Source: Siphonodentalium dalli (taxonomy: Eukaryota; Mollusca; Scaphopoda; Gadilida; Siphonodentaliidae). From it: a DNA stretch of 64,000 bases. The translations under genes and the position numbers were made by a program. The notes below the pieces were generated by a model. The model searched no databases, was not told the origin of the DNA, and was given only the letters and a program-made list of their open reading frames with translations. How positions within the stretch are numbered: the first letter of the stretch is position 1; every line of letters starts with the position of its first letter. Shown here piece by piece: positions 48,536 through 60,370 of this stretch. The stretch is from assembly GCA_032622095.1 (NCBI GenBank), contig CP136066.1:184364716-184428715 (forward strand), written 5' to 3'.

Positions 48536-49207
48536 TCTCTTATATATTTATGTTTGTGTGTGTGTGTGTGTGTGTGGGTACTTCATACAAATCTACGATT
48601 CTCGACCGATCTGGACGAAACTTGGTACGTGTGTGTAGTTTGACCAGGCGGTGGTCGTTGTCGTATTGGCGAGCCCGTGCGACGCCGTGTCGCAGCGCAT
48701 GCGCAGACGAGATCTCGGAATCGGGTGGAGTTATCGACTTGAAATTTGCTATGTGAATGTATCTTGCGCCGGGTACAAATTTTATCGGGTCGCCGAGCCC
48801 GTGCGACGCCCGTGCAGCGCATGCGCAGACGAGATCTCGGAAACGGGTGGAGCTATCGACTTGAAATTTGCTATGTGAATGTATCTTGCGCCGGGTACAA
48901 ATTTTATCGGGTCGCCGAGCTCGTGCGACGCCCGTGCAGCGCATGCGCAGACGAGATCTCGGAAACGGGTGGAGCTATCGACTTGAAATTTGCTATGTGA
49001 TTGTATCTTGCGCCGGGTACAAATTTTATCGGGTCGCCGAGCCCGTGCGACACCAGCTTCGCGCATGCGCAGACCAGATCTCGGAAACGGGTGGAGCTAC
49101 CGGGTACAATTTTTTCTTATTGAAACGCGTGGAGCTAAAAATTAAAAAAAAATATTAAAAAAATGTCATGTTTCGGACAAGCCGCCGGTGGCAGGCTAAC
49201 CTGCTAG
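48536..49207 (+). mobile_element. Helitron-like element A with four 122-bp units
   Basis: 5' TCTCTTATATATTTATG with a (GT)n tract; GCGCATGCGCAGACGAGATC recurs at 48695, 48817, 48939 and 49061 (period 122). The 3' end is GCCGCCGGTGGC hairpin then CTAACCTGCTAG. The 5' start exists twice (48495 and 48536). Ends resemble the well-bounded Helitron at 30001-30601. The open frames here on both strands come from the repeats. Confidence 0.8.
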
Positions 49208-51271
49208 TCTCCTATATATTATGAAACTTCCGTATATATATATGTGTGTGTGTATATGTGTACTTCATAGAATTGAAAAATACTGGTCGGATCGAGCTAA
49301 AATTTCGTATATAAGGGTAAAATACCACGGACATTTGAGTTGTCGCGTTTTGGAGAAGCTCTGAGCACCCTTTCTCCACTCCCAACCATCAAAATCACCG
49401 TGAACGGCACTGCGGTGGTTAATCAAGTGATAATTTAATGAGCGTTGTATATGACGCGTCGCTATAAAAAGAGCGTTTGTTTGCAATTCAACGCAACGCA
49501 GAGATATACGGGAACAATATTTTGAGTGCTCTCCGCATGCTCGATTGAGTTCAAACTTCCTATATAAGGGTAAAATCCCACGGACACCATAGTTGTCGCG
49601 TTTTGGAGAAGCTCTGAGCACCCTTTCTCCACTCCCAATCATCAAAATCACCGTGAACGGCACTGTCTACATTGCATCATTATACAGACATGATCGTGTT
49701 GTGTGATTCTTACATACTCAGGGCTTCCTAGGAACGCGGATCGGGTCAGTTTTTCCGCCCTAGGTGATGTTCACCTTGAAACGGGTACCCACAAATTATA
49801 TATATGCGTGTTGTGTGATTCTTACGTACTTAGGGCTTCCTATGAATGCGGATCGGGTCAGTTTTTCCGCCCTAGGTGATTTTCACCTCGAAACGGGTAC
49901 CCACAAATTATATATATATGTGTGTATGTGTCCTTTATAGACTCGAACCGATTGTGCTCACACTTGCTACCTACGGGAAGTGTCATGAACGGGTTAAATT
50001 GTGACCCCGACCTGACCTTGACCATATTCGGAGGTGTTAAGCTCTGAGCACCATTTCTCCACTCCCAATCATCAAAATCACCGCAAACGCCACTTTGGGG
50101 GTTAAGGCATCAACGATCTTTATATTGACCATATTCGGAGGTGTTAAGGATCAACGCTCTTTATTACAATCAAAGCTGCTAAACGGCTACCCATGCGTAA
50201 AATACGGATGCAAAACGAAACGCGGAATGCAATTATCTCGATTAAAAAGGCAGAATTGATCTTAGAAGCGTTTGTTTACAATTCAACGCAACCTTATCGC
50301 TCGAAATATTATGCAGAGAGATTTCACGACGGGATTAATTGACTGTACTGGGTGGGGGGGATTTTTTAAAAATCCAATGCATTGAGAGCTAACCTAGAGC
50401 TCTTGGAGTCAGTATTTTGAATTTTGCTGAGAGTTCACTTTGATCAAGTTTCTGAAGCATAACTTTGAATTTTTTTTTATATATGTACATGTATGGCTTG
50501 GAAATGCTTATAAGTTATTGTCAGATATCTTTTTGTTCAATGGATTATGCTTATACTGCTTGAAATGAGACCATAATCACTGTAATTCATATAGTAGGCT
50601 ATTTTCTAAAATTCAAGTGAGAGACACATTCATAATATACTTGTAGTACAGAAATGTTACATGTAGTAATTACTAGTAGTACTAATCTCTATGTTAATTA
50701 TTCATTTGGTATTATGAGATCCCACATGATAGCGAGGTTTATAAATACTTGATCAAATTGTCACTGTTCCTGTACTGTATTGTGTAATTTCACTTGAATT
50801 TGTTTGAAATACTGAAGTCTGAAGGGTTAACTCAAACTATTTGAAGTTTTCACAGATGAAAGCTAGATAAAGCCAAACATACAGTACTTTACAGTATTAT
50901 TCCAACTGTTAAACTTAAGTTAAATCTTTTTGTAAACTTACATGTCTTTTATCAATATATATAAATATATATCTTATTAATTGGGACCTAAATTTAAAAA
51001 CAAAAATTAAAAATGTTTTTGTTTTTTTTGGTAATTTTTTTTGGGGCGCCTGGAGTAAACGGTATGAAAAACGGCCTGGATATGTCCCTGTTTTTGTCCG
51101 CTTATTTTGTCCACCCAACATGACCTTGACACGGGTACCCGCAAATGACCTTGGGCGATATTTCGGGCATCAGCGGTGGCAGCGACATACAGGGTTACCT
51201 TGAAAAACAAAAATTAATGGATCGACCAAAGCCATGGGACCAATCCCGCCAGTGGCGGGCTAATCTCTTAG
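49208..51271 (+). mobile_element. Helitron-like element B, joined head to tail with A
   Basis: Begins TCTCCTATATATTATGAAAC immediately after the CTAG of element A and ends at the hairpin CCCGCCAGTGGCGGG followed by CTAATCTCTTAG. The interior repeats GTTTTGGAGAAGCTCTGAGC (49350, 49600, part at 50040) and TAGGGCTTCCTA...GGTACCCACAAATTA (49720 and 49830). The terminus CTTAG departs from strict CTRR. The interior could be more than one element. Confidence 0.65.
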
Positions 51272-51480
51272 TCTATTATATATTTTGGAACTTCTGTCTG
51301 AGTGTCTGTATACATGTATGTGTGTCGACCGATCCGACTCAAATTTGGTATGTTGGCCTACTTTGGTCCTGGGAATATTTTGGGTCAACTATTTTTTTGC
51401 AACTGAAATCTAGACCAAGAGTTATTACAAAACATAGACACAACTTCATATATGCTTATGTTTCTGTAATATATATTTAA
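51272..51480 (+). mobile_element. 5' end of a third Helitron-like element (C)
   Basis: TCTATTATATATTTTGGAAC then TTCTGTCTGAGTGTCTG and CCGATCCGACTCAAATTTGG match the start of 30001 (TCTAGTATATGGTTTGGAAG). It follows the end of element B directly. I could not find its 3' end. Confidence 0.6.
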
Positions 51481-52098
51481 AAAAAATAAATATAAAATCA
51501 GAGCAAAATTGTGACAGTCAGCAATTTCAGACATGGATTGGTCGGTTTAGCAGAAACATGTATAATTTGCATTTTAAATTACGCATTGTGTTGCGTAATT
51601 ACGCATTGTGTTGCGCACATGTATGCTTTTAGTTCATTAACTTGAACTTCTTGAATTCAAGGAAACATGCTCTGTTTCAATTTGTTTTTTGTCCAAAGCT
51701 TCAATGTTGCTGCTTCTTGTCTCCGGTGCAAGAAAATGGCTACTTTTCAGTGACAAACATAAACATTTTCTCCCAATGGACAACCATATGTGTTTACCAA
51801 ATGAGTTAAAATGACCTCATTTATTTCCCTTGGCAGAAACTCTGGATTATACCGGTATTCTCAAAATCAACAATATCTCAAGTGAATTATTTCGCAATAA
51901 TATGGAACAGGTCCAAAATAAGCCTGTATACTGGTAGCAGGAATTCATAGTGATAACTGATATCAACACCAGTCATTGCAGCCATAACATCCATCGAGGG
52001 TAAATGCAAAAAATATCCCCAATTTGGAATTGAAGTCAAAGTAGGATCAATAACAGTTTCTTATTTCACATGCAGTCCACAGCACAAATGCGTATTAA

Positions 52099-52373
52099 CC
52101 CTTTGAGTGCCAGGTCCGATTTTTGTATCAACCCATATACCCTGTGCCAATGCATTCTCTTATATATGCGAGTCGACCATAGGTCGCCTCGCATATATAA
52201 GAGAATTCATTGGCCTAACAATTTTTAATCATTTGTTATTATTTTTTACAATTTAAATTTTTTTTTTTTAAATCTAAAATTTTTTTTGTTTAATTTTTTT
52301 TTTTAGTTTTTTAGGGCCGATTTTACAGACCGTAAATTAGGGCCGATGAGATCGGCCCCTGGCACTGAAAGGG
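52099..52373. mobile_element. TTAA-flanked MITE, family CCCTTTGAGTGCC, inverted and shortened
   Basis: TTAA (52095-52098), CCCTTTGAGTGCCAGGTCCG...CGGCCCCTGGCACTGAAAGGG, TTAA (52374-52377). Hairpin at 52146-52214. It lacks the GCTTAAGCATGC interior of its relatives. Confidence 0.88.
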
Positions 52374-52867
52374 TTAAACAACGACGCACATGTTCACATT
52401 TTTCTGCAAAAACTCAATTTATATTTCATAACACATGGGATAAATCTTGGTGGCATCGAAGTCAGTTAGTTATCAGTACGGTACTGGTCCTCACTATTGT
52501 TGTTCGACTTTACGCCAAGCAACTTCTGTTACAATCAGCAACCAATCGCGACTAATTTTCAGTTGCTTTGTGTGTTTGGGTTGACTCACGTTCATGCAAA
52601 AGTAATTTATTGTAACATATCACAAATCTTACAGGGCATTGCGTCCAAAATTACGAGAAAAATAATGCACCCACAGAAATGATCCAAAGGGAATATGTCC
52701 AGGTTATGTCAACTTGCATTATACATGTACATGTATACGTAGCTTTGGATTGCTTCAATTTGCTTGCGATGATCTCAGGTGTAAGGAAATGGCTACTATT
52801 CAGTGACGAAAATCCAAATTTGGTTGCTCCATCACGTTACATGTTTCTCAGAACCGCATAATTTATT

Positions 52868-52882
52868 CCCCCCCCCCCCCCC
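52868..52882. repeat. Poly-C run (15 C)
   Basis: Uninterrupted C run upstream of the CENP-F-like gene. Confidence 0.9.
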
Positions 52883-53279
52883 TGACGGAAACCCTATTTT
52901 TATATATCGTACTTGATTTGGAGGATCGCAAGTTATGATACCATTTGGTTAGGTGTGAGACAAGCACTATGTACCAGGAATAGATTAATAGTCTATTCCT
53001 GATACTAAACACGGAACAACATTTATTGTTCATACTAAAGAAAAATCAAACAAAGATACTTTTCTGAAATCTAATCCTTAGATTGAATATCTTGGTAAAA
53101 AAAACTGTAATCTTGGAATTATACAGGAGGTTATTCCCAAAGAAAAATAATCCACCTGGATCCAAAAAATAGGTGCATGATTAACTATTCACCTGCCGGT
53201 ACATGTACATTTTTCAAAATTGAAGGACTGATTCCAAGCCCTGTTCTGTTGGGTGTTTGACCATTTGCATTGCACTAGA

Positions 53280-53421
53280 CAGTAATGCCCTAAATAATCG
53301 ACTCCTTAACCACAGCAGAATTATGGGTAATTTTTCAGGATTTAGTCGGAAATATGGCTTGTTACCATTCATCGGAAAGCTCTCTCTGTGGTTAAGGAGT
53401 TGATTATTTAGGGCATTACTG
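53280..53421. mobile_element. Mariner-like MITE, family CAGTAATGCCC
   Basis: CAGTAATGCCCTAAATAATC...GATTATTTAGGGCATTACTG. TA follows at 53422-53423; the left TA is lost. A fuller copy with both TAs is at 60763-61020. It ends ~40 bp before the CENP-F-like 5' exon. Confidence 0.85.
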
Positions 53422-53463
53422 TACTAACTAGTACATGTCCATACATGTATTGCTTTGTTTCAG

Positions 53464-53497
53464 GTAGAATATGATCTAGTTACACTACAATACAATC
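53464..53497 (+). other. 5' UTR part of the first coding exon (CENP-F-like gene)
   Basis: TTGCTTTGTTTCAG at 53450-53463 looks like a splice acceptor just upstream of the ATG. This implies a separate non-coding first exon further upstream that I cannot place. Confidence 0.5.
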
Positions 53498-53635
53498 ATG
53501 AGCTGGATGGTAGATGAATGGAAGGATGGCCTTCCCAACAAGGCCCTGCAAAAAATCAATGCCTTGGAGTCACAGTTTGGAAAAATGAAAGCACAATATG
53601 AACAGAAACAATTTCAGTTAGAGAGCTTGGAACAG
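53498..53635 (+). CDS. CENPF: CENP-F-like protein, coding exon 1 (residues 1-46)
   Basis: CENP-F is a large coiled-coil protein of kinetochores, nuclear matrix and envelope that binds microtubules and dynein regulators during mitosis; that is known from vertebrates. This exon encodes MSWMVDEWKDGLPNKALQKI then NALESQFGKMKAQYEQKQFQ and LESLEQ. The M-S-W-x-x-x-E-W-K-x-G-L-P-x-x-A-L-Q-K-I start and the following K-x-x-R/K-Q-F-Q-L-x-S-L-E are the signature of the CENP-F N-terminal domain. The ATG is the only sensible start because the homology begins at its Met. The exon ends CAG|GTTTGT at a phase-0 donor. Introns of 3.3 kb and 5.0 kb follow, and the rest of the gene lies partly beyond the window. 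Alternative identity is unlikely; the symbol is by homology. Confidence 0.93.
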
Positions 53636-54348
53636 GTTTGTATACTACCAGTAGTTTACTAGTTTTAGAAAGACATGCCTTAGGCAAAAAAAAAACCTTT
53701 TTGTTTCCGATACCCTGGCTGAGATTTTCTTGCCTGCTTCAATTTTTTTTTCCAATTCTATCCAGGAAGCTACCGTAGTCTATATTGTCATGTTAGAGAG
53801 TCCATGTGAATATTTCAAATTTTTTCCCAATCCCAAACGCAAAAATAAGTCTGTTATTAAGCTCAATCTTTGTAAGATCTTACTGCAGAGTGAATGAATT
53901 GAATGGACAGCATGTTTTTTTCCAATGCTTGGCTCATTTTCAATATACCCTGATCAATGATATATCATGGGAACGTGACTACACTATTATATCGCTTACG
54001 ACTGAAAGGTTTTAAAAAAAAATCCCTGCCTGCCTGTCTGGAATATTATTCCCATGTTATTGGAAACAGAAGTTTTTTGTTTTGGCCTTATGGCACTATT
54101 ATGGAGTTTATACCAATGAAACAATATTTGTGTATCAGGGTTTCCCTACCTGCCCTATTATAAACCCCCTACAATGAAGTTTTTTGCATGGTTTTCCAGT
54201 GTTTTCAAGACATTTTTATATAGAATTTGTTTTTCAATCTCTCATAATGGGTAGATTTCTGTCAAAGCATTGTGTTTAATACATTTTATACAAAGAAAAT
54301 TAATCGTTTCTAAATCATTCAGAAATTTAATTAAAAATAATATTTTAA

Positions 54349-54780
54349 CCCTTTGAGTGCCAAGAGCCGAAGTCATCGGCCCTAATTTACGCTCTGTAAA
54401 ATCGGCCCTAAAAAATTTAAATTAATTAAAAAAAAATTGTCTTTATTTTTGGAGATTTGTTTTTTTGGGTATGCTTAAGCATGCTATAGCGAATTTAAAA
54501 ACAAACTGGATAAAACCTTAGGGGCATGATATAACTCAAAACTATCACCAAGTATTCATAGTAATAATTTTGATGCCCATGAAAAACGTAAAATTCCCTG
54601 GCACTAAACCTACAAAATAAGTCTGTTAAAGAATATAAGAAAACATTATTAAAATTGTAGAAAATTGTAGAAAATAATAACAAATGATGAAAAATTGTTA
54701 GGCCAATGCATTCTCTTATATATGCGAGGCGACCTATGGTCGATTCGCATATATAAGAGAATGCATTGGCACAGGGTATA
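54349..54780. mobile_element. MITE, family CCCTTTGAGTGCC, 3'-truncated, in intron 1
   Basis: TTAA (54345-54348), CCCTTTGAGTGCCAAGAGCC, interior GCTTAAGCATGCTATAGCGA, hairpin 54702-54770, then GGCACAGGGTATA where the usual right end (GGGTTGATACAAAAATCGG) is missing. Confidence 0.82.
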
Positions 54781-54882
54781 TTATTTTTCTTTGGCCTTAG
54801 GCTTAGGAAAGTCGTCTAATTATTTTGTTTTTACTTTCTTCATTTTCAACCAGAATTCTAATATAGAGAATCTCTAATGAGT

Positions 54883-55005
54883 TGCAATTCTATACAAAAT
54901 TTATTAACTGAGTGCACTAAATAAGATTCGAGTCGAGCTTTAACGAGGCTCGAATCAAATTTAGTGGACGAGATTAATAAATTTTGTATAGAATTGTGAT
55001 AAATT
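54883..55005. repeat. Palindromic hairpin, ~40-bp arms, intron 1
   Basis: GCAATTCTATACAAAATTTA and ATTCGAGTCGAGC on the left pair with GCTCGAATC and TAAATTTTGTATAGAATTG on the right. Likely a small foldback MITE. Confidence 0.75.
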
Positions 55006-56209
55006 TGAGATCTAATATTTTAGCAAGGTCAAGCAATCTCGAAACGGCTGGGGTTAACAACAAATTTTTTATTTCCTTATCACAACCAAAGAGAAAGTAA
55101 ATCATTGTGCTAAGCTCTTAAGTAACTGCAGGTGTCAATAATACAATTGTGACACTTATTGTGTCTTACTAAAATATATGACGCTCGGTTTAGGGGCTAA
55201 TTATGTGATAACAGACTACAAGACATCCTATCATACCAGATAAATGTTTTATCTTACAGGCTTACACCCAAATTTATAATGATAGTTTTCAGTTCTTCAT
55301 AAAAACTGATACCGGTATAAAGTTTAAGAAAATGCACATAAATTTAATGATTTTGATGTTACAACTTATCAGGCCTTTAAATTCAACCAAATTCAAGCCG
55401 GAAAAGGTTGTGCCTAAAATATGGCAATTTTTGCTCCCAAATTAGAGCAGATACTCAGGCCAAAATTAATAAATTGTTTGTTTGTCCACACCCTAGTACC
55501 CCTACCCAAACATTTTCAGGTGGGTAGGTAGGTAGGGATTTTTATTTTTTTTTGCAAGGTGGAATGGCATATTAAGGGTCCCCTCCATGGTGCAGGCCGA
55601 GGGTATCAATATTAATAAATAGTCAGGGATTAATTTGATAAAAAATTTAAAATTTAATAGTTGGAAAAACACAACAAGAACAATAAATAATTATGCTGTT
55701 CAGTCACAGTTGCTGGAGTTTCTGACCGAAAATGAGCTTCTCAGACAACATACCACTACTGAAAAAAAAAAAAATAAAAAATTTTAAATTAAAAAAAACA
55801 AAACATTCTCAATCTCAATAAAAGAATTTCCAGTCGGCCGTTAAAATCGAGTCGGTCGGGGCGAGGACAAGCAAATACCTTTTTAATTATGGCCTCATGA
55901 AGGCATCGCAGGCGTGCCATCTTCATGTAGATGTACTAGTATATGAATATAAAAATGTGAACGTCTGAAATTTTTTATTTGGGACCGGAAAAAGTATAAT
56001 TTTTTACAGATTTCTTGAATCAGGTATTGAATCCCCAAAAGCGAAGAAATTGCTTTTTTTTATATCAAATTTCAAAATTTTCTAACACCAGTTGAACCAA
56101 GGTTGGCCAAGTTAAAGTCCATGTTTTGATGCGTTGTGCCAAAAATGAAAGTAATCTACCAATAAAATTTCATATGTACACACCAGTATCTTGTTCAGGT
56201 CTGCAAATA

Positions 56210-56298
56210 TGAGGTCCCCAGATGATGAATTAGTGATGCTACCCTGCACAGTGGGCTAGCATCACTAATTTATCCCTGGGGACTTCATTCTGCATGGT
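56210..56298. repeat. Palindromic element, family GAGGTCCCCAGAGGGTGAAT, intron 1
   Basis: TGAGGTCCCCAGATGATGAA...GTGATGCTA pairs with TAGCATCACTAATTTATCCC...GGGGACTTCATTCTGCATG. Relatives at 56378-56423 (half), 60281-60370 and 60583-60677. Confidence 0.75.
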
Positions 56299-56428
56299 TC
56301 ATCAGCTACATGTATGTGAACTAAACAACTTGTTAATTTTATGATAAAGATACTTTCCAGAGAAGATGAGGCCTAAGCAGAATGATTTCCCCAGAAGGTT
56401 AATTTAGTGATGCTAGCCCGCTTATTAT

Positions 56429-56587
56429 CTGAACATTTCCCTCCAATGAATAGGATTCCATCTGCAATTTCTATTGTCTGTCTGCTTTTTTTCACTGAAC
56501 ATCCCTAAAGATGAATAATATTATAATAGACCCTTCAAATGTATACTTTTACAACTGACTTGGAGAATCCTTTTAGTATAGAAAGGG
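56429..56587. mobile_element. Partial MITE, family CCCTTTCTATAC, intron 1
   Basis: TTATCTGAACATTTCCCTCC through TAGTATAGAAAGGGG then TTAA. Matches the right half of 33505-33760. Confidence 0.65.
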
Positions 56588-56892
56588 GTTAATTTAATGC
56601 AATGATTGCCTTACATGCCGGTCAAATTTAAGTTGGATTATTTTTCCAGATGAACATGACCACGAAATAGAAAGAAGAAATGTGTGGTATGGGAAATGTT
56701 AACACTAGTAATTAACTTATTGAACATTTTTTATACAGATTTTGAATAAATTTCCAAAATTTTAACCATTAGTGCTGTTTTTTCTAATTAACTTTGGTCG
56801 TTATTCAGATATTCATTTAAAACTGAAACCGATCGATATGTTGATATTAACTCCCATCTCTATTTACAATAAATATTTGTCTTATGTGACAG

Positions 56893-57105
56893 GCCATACA
56901 AGTCCAGAAGAGAAAAGTAGAAGATGAGAAGAGTAAGCAAACAGAATTTATAAGGGAAGCTAAGACAATGACTGTGAAGTGTCAAGATCTGGAGACCAAA
57001 CGCCAGAAATTAGTGTCAGAGCTACAGATCAAAGAGAACTTGATATCGTGTTTGAATGGACAGTTATCAAGCACAAAACAGAAGCTCGAAATTGAATCCC
57101 AAAAG
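56893..57105 (+). CDS. CENPF: CENP-F-like protein, coding exon 2 (residues 47-117)
   Basis: Acceptor TGTGACAG (ends 56892) and donor AAG|GTAGGG (57106). Encodes AIQVQKRKVEDEKSKQTEFI, REAKTMTVKCQDLETKRQKL, VSELQIKENLISCLNGQLSS and TKQKLEIESQK, 71 codons in phase 0 at both ends. The KRKVEDEK, C-x-x-L-E-x-x-x-Q-K-x-x-x-E-L-Q-x-K-E and G-Q-L-S-S-x-K-x-x-x-E pattern lines up with the second segment of the vertebrate CENP-F N-terminal domain. It is a predicted continuous coiled coil with heptad Leu/Ile spacing. The ATG at 56968 inside the exon is not a start. Confidence 0.93.
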
Positions 57106-57198
57106 GTAGGGGGTATATTATTTTTGAGTTTAATTGTTACAAGCCGGGTGGCCTTCAACATCTATCATTTGACTTCTAGAAAATAAGGCCATGGATAA

Positions 57199-57666
57199 CC
57201 CTTTCAGTGCCAGGGGCCGATCTCATCGGCCCTAATTTACGCTCTGTAAAATTGGCCCTAAAAAAATAAGATTTTTTTTTTTTTTTAAAGATTTTTTTTG
57301 GGTTGAAATTGTTTTTGGGTAAGCTTAAGCATGCTATAGCGAATTTAAAAACAAACTGGATAAAACCTTAGGGGCATGTTTTAACTCAAAACTATCACCA
57401 AGTATTCATAGTAATAATTTTGATGCCCATGAAAAACGTAAGATTTCCTGGCACTAAACCTACAAAAAAGTCTGTTAAAGAATATAAAAAAAAAATATTA
57501 AAATTGTAAACAATTGTAAAAAATAATAACAAATGATGAAAAATTGTTAGGCCAATGCATTCTCTTATATTTGCGAGGCTACCTATGGTCGACTCGCATA
57601 TATAAGAGAATGCATTGGCACAGGGTATATGGGTTGATACAAAAATCGGACCTGGCACTCAAAGGG
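57199..57666. mobile_element. MITE, family CCCTTTGAGTGCC, full length, intron 2
   Basis: CCCTTTCAGTGCCAGGGGCC...CGGACCTGGCACTCAAAGGG; TTAA at right (57667-57670), ATAA at left where TTAA is expected. Hairpin at 57551-57619, inside CACAGGG context. Confidence 0.88.
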
Positions 57667-58529
57667 TTAATAGCATCATCCTGGATTTATATTCCACCAA
57701 ATTCAAGTCGGTAAATGCAGTTTCCAAAATATTGAAATGTGCCCAATAATAAAAATGTAAATGGGATTTTTTTGCCATTGCATACATGTAGCTATTTTTA
57801 CAACTTTCCAACTATACAAAAGCAAGACTCCACACCCGTAAACTATACATGCTGGATTAAATTTCACTTATTTAAAACGATCTAGAACATCTATTGTCAT
57901 AAAGACAGTTCGATTCGAGAGCAATTCCTAAGCGGTGCTCCCAAACTTCCCCACCGAATCTGCGGTCTCCGGTGACAAACTCGAAAAGTAAACAATCGCT
58001 ACAAAGGTGCGTTCTATGCTCTCATGACCACTGCCATGTTATATTAATATTGGCACGAAGCTAATAAATGCTAATTCTAATGGTGGAATAGTTATGTAAA
58101 ACATTCCTTTATACCCAACTAAATTATCGCATTTCATAGTTTCATTGATCTGTCTAATTTGTTAATTTTATTTTCACTGTATGGTAACCATGGACGCTTT
58201 TAGGAAATGGCGTCATGATGTTGGGGGCGACTGTTGGTGCATGTCGCCCAATTTCTTAAAGTTCACTGCGCATTGTGATGCGGGAAACAACATTTCCCTC
58301 AGCTGATAGAGATTGTCGCTACCAAGCGTACATATGTGTCTAAGGGCATTGACCAATCAGATGCACGTATTAAAACGAAAGTAGTGTAATTATATTGATA
58401 TCAATGAAATATTATCCTGGAAATTATCATTCTCAGAAAATGAATGCAACAATTTCACATTTTTTGGGTCTAATTTTAGACTAAATTTCGAAACTATGAT
58501 TTTTCGTGAAGTGCCCAAATTACACAAAT

Positions 58530-58865
58530 CTGTCCCTTTTTCGACTTAGATTTTACCTGATTTGCGGTTTCCGGTTGATAACTTTAGATTGAATCAAGTG
58601 AACTGAACCAAATTTGGTATATTAGTTTACCACCCCAAAATACAGATCAAGTTCGAATATGGGTTTCGTCCACATGATTTTGACTGAGTTATGTCCCTTT
58701 TTCGACTTAGATTTTACCTGATATGCGGTTTCCAGATGATAACTTTAGATTGAATCGAGTGAACTGAACCAAATTTGGTATACAGATCAAGTTCAAATAT
58801 GGGTTCTGTCTACATGCCCCACTCTACTCCAGAAATGGGCGTATTATGCCACGCCCAGACGGCGT
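58530..58865. repeat. Interspersed repeat, two units, inverted relative to 6.6 kb, intron 2
   Basis: GTCCCTTTTTCGACTTAGAT at 58532 and 58692, each followed by TTTACCTGAT..GCGGTTTCC, GATAACTTTAGATTGAATC and GAACTGAACCAAATTTGGTA. It shares the layout of a phrase set with the 6600-7372 and 43780-44180 repeats. Confidence 0.6.
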
Positions 58866-59061
58866 GCTCTTGTTGTTTTCTGAATTCATGTTAAATTAAA
58901 TGAAGATTTTCAGCTCTTCTTGGTCCATTTGTATAAGATGAATAAACACTCTTAGAAATACCAGTACATTTAACTATTTGATTACACTGAGTTTTATAAT
59001 GAAAGTGCTTGTTCCTATATTCTCTGTATACCAGTATTCCCAAATTATTGAACAAATAACT

Positions 59062-59205
59062 CTTGTTTCGATTAAGGTTATGCAGTTATAACCGAAAAGT
59101 TTGAAGACAAATTCTATAATGCGATAGCGTGTTATAGAAAATTTGTGTTCAAACTTTGGGTACTTTTCAGTTATAACTCATAACCTTAATCGAAACAAGA
59201 GTTAC
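59062..59205. repeat. Palindromic hairpin, ~60-bp arms, intron 2
   Basis: AACTCTTGTTTCGATTAAGG (59062) pairs with CCTTAATCGAAACAAGAGTT (59204); the arms continue through CAGTTATAACCGAAAAGT to a centre near 59130. Confidence 0.8.
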
Positions 59206-59805
59206 TTCTTATAATTTAATCCGTCATTTCACAGGAGAATTACCATAAGTAGAAGGTGAAAGTATAACAAGTGTACAACATTGAGACTATTTCCAACAAA
59301 TAAGACACCTGAAGTTGAAAAAGACACCTGTCACTCAAAATTTGTTCTTATCTATTGATAAAGTGGCATCAGCAATTCAGTGTTTTTGATTGACAAGTCG
59401 GAACTAATCACGCACCAGGCAGCTGTATAGTTGCACGTGGGATTCATATATTCGAATGCGGTGACACTAACCCTTAGTTTTAATTTCCGTGTTTCATTCT
59501 TTGCAAATTTTATGTTAAATCTTGTCGATTTGTCCGGTTACTTGTACACTGAATATTAGCAGCTACATTGTAGTACTGAGACCAGTACAATTATTGTCAA
59601 TACAGTCATGCCCGAAGGATTTATGATGCACCACTGAAATTTCATGTCAAATCGTAGGAAGTATCAAATGGTTTCCATGTATATTTTTAGGCATGCTGTA
59701 TAGGCATGGTCACTCGACTCTGCTGTTATTTATGTAGCGGGAAAGTCATAACAAACTTTAGGTTATCGAGAAACAACTGTAATGACAAAGTGTGTGACAA
59801 CCAAT

Positions 59806-60183
59806 TGTGACCCGCCATATCAAATCCAGTCGTAAGTCGGGATTTTTTTTTTTTTACCCTGTTTTAATAATTTTTTCTTGTATTCTTTAACAATTTTATA
59901 ATTTCACCCATACAGAGCCCCAGACAAACATGAGCAGACAACACTCTTCTATATGCTTCTATATATGTGTGGGGCTCCCTGCAGGGAAATGGATGTTTTT
60001 TATTTTATGTCCTAAAAAATGTAAGAAACATTTATTAAAAAAAAATGATAAAAAATTGTTAGGCCAATGCATTCTCTTATATGTGCGAGGCGACCTATGG
60101 TCGACTCGCATATATAAGAGAATGCATTGGCACAGGGTAAAAAAAATCCCGACTTACGACTGGATTCGATATGGCGGGTCACA
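59806..60183. mobile_element. MITE, family TGTGACCCGCC, with the first hairpin lost, intron 2
   Basis: TGTGACCCGCCATATCAAAT...ATATGGCGGGTCACA with AT at both flanks (59804-59805 and 60184-60185). Compared with 47107-47572 it reads CCCTG directly into TTTTAATAA, so the first hairpin and adjacent spacer are gone. The second hairpin (60063-60131) is intact. Confidence 0.85.
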
Positions 60184-60280
60184 ATTGTTTTACTTTTTTC
60201 TGTGGATTGACAGCTTATGGTTTAATTATAAGCCTCTATATCAATTCAAGCCTGAGTTTAGTGTGCCTGTCAATTGCAAA

Positions 60281-60370
60281 ATGAGGTCCCCAAAGGGTGA
60301 ATTTAGTGATGCTATCCCGCACAGTCTAGCATCACCAAATTCACCCTCTGGGGACCTCATTCTGCATGGC
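60281..60370. repeat. Palindromic element, family GAGGTCCCCAGAGGGTGAAT
   Basis: AATGAGGTCCCCAAAGGGTG...GATGCTA pairs with TAGCATCACC...CACCCTCTGGGGACCTCATT. Intron 2. Confidence 0.8.

Noticed and set aside
48540-49158. Several overlapping ORFs of 75-134 codons with CACAAR-type repeats
   Set aside because: They arise from the 122-bp Helitron units in multiple frames of both strands.
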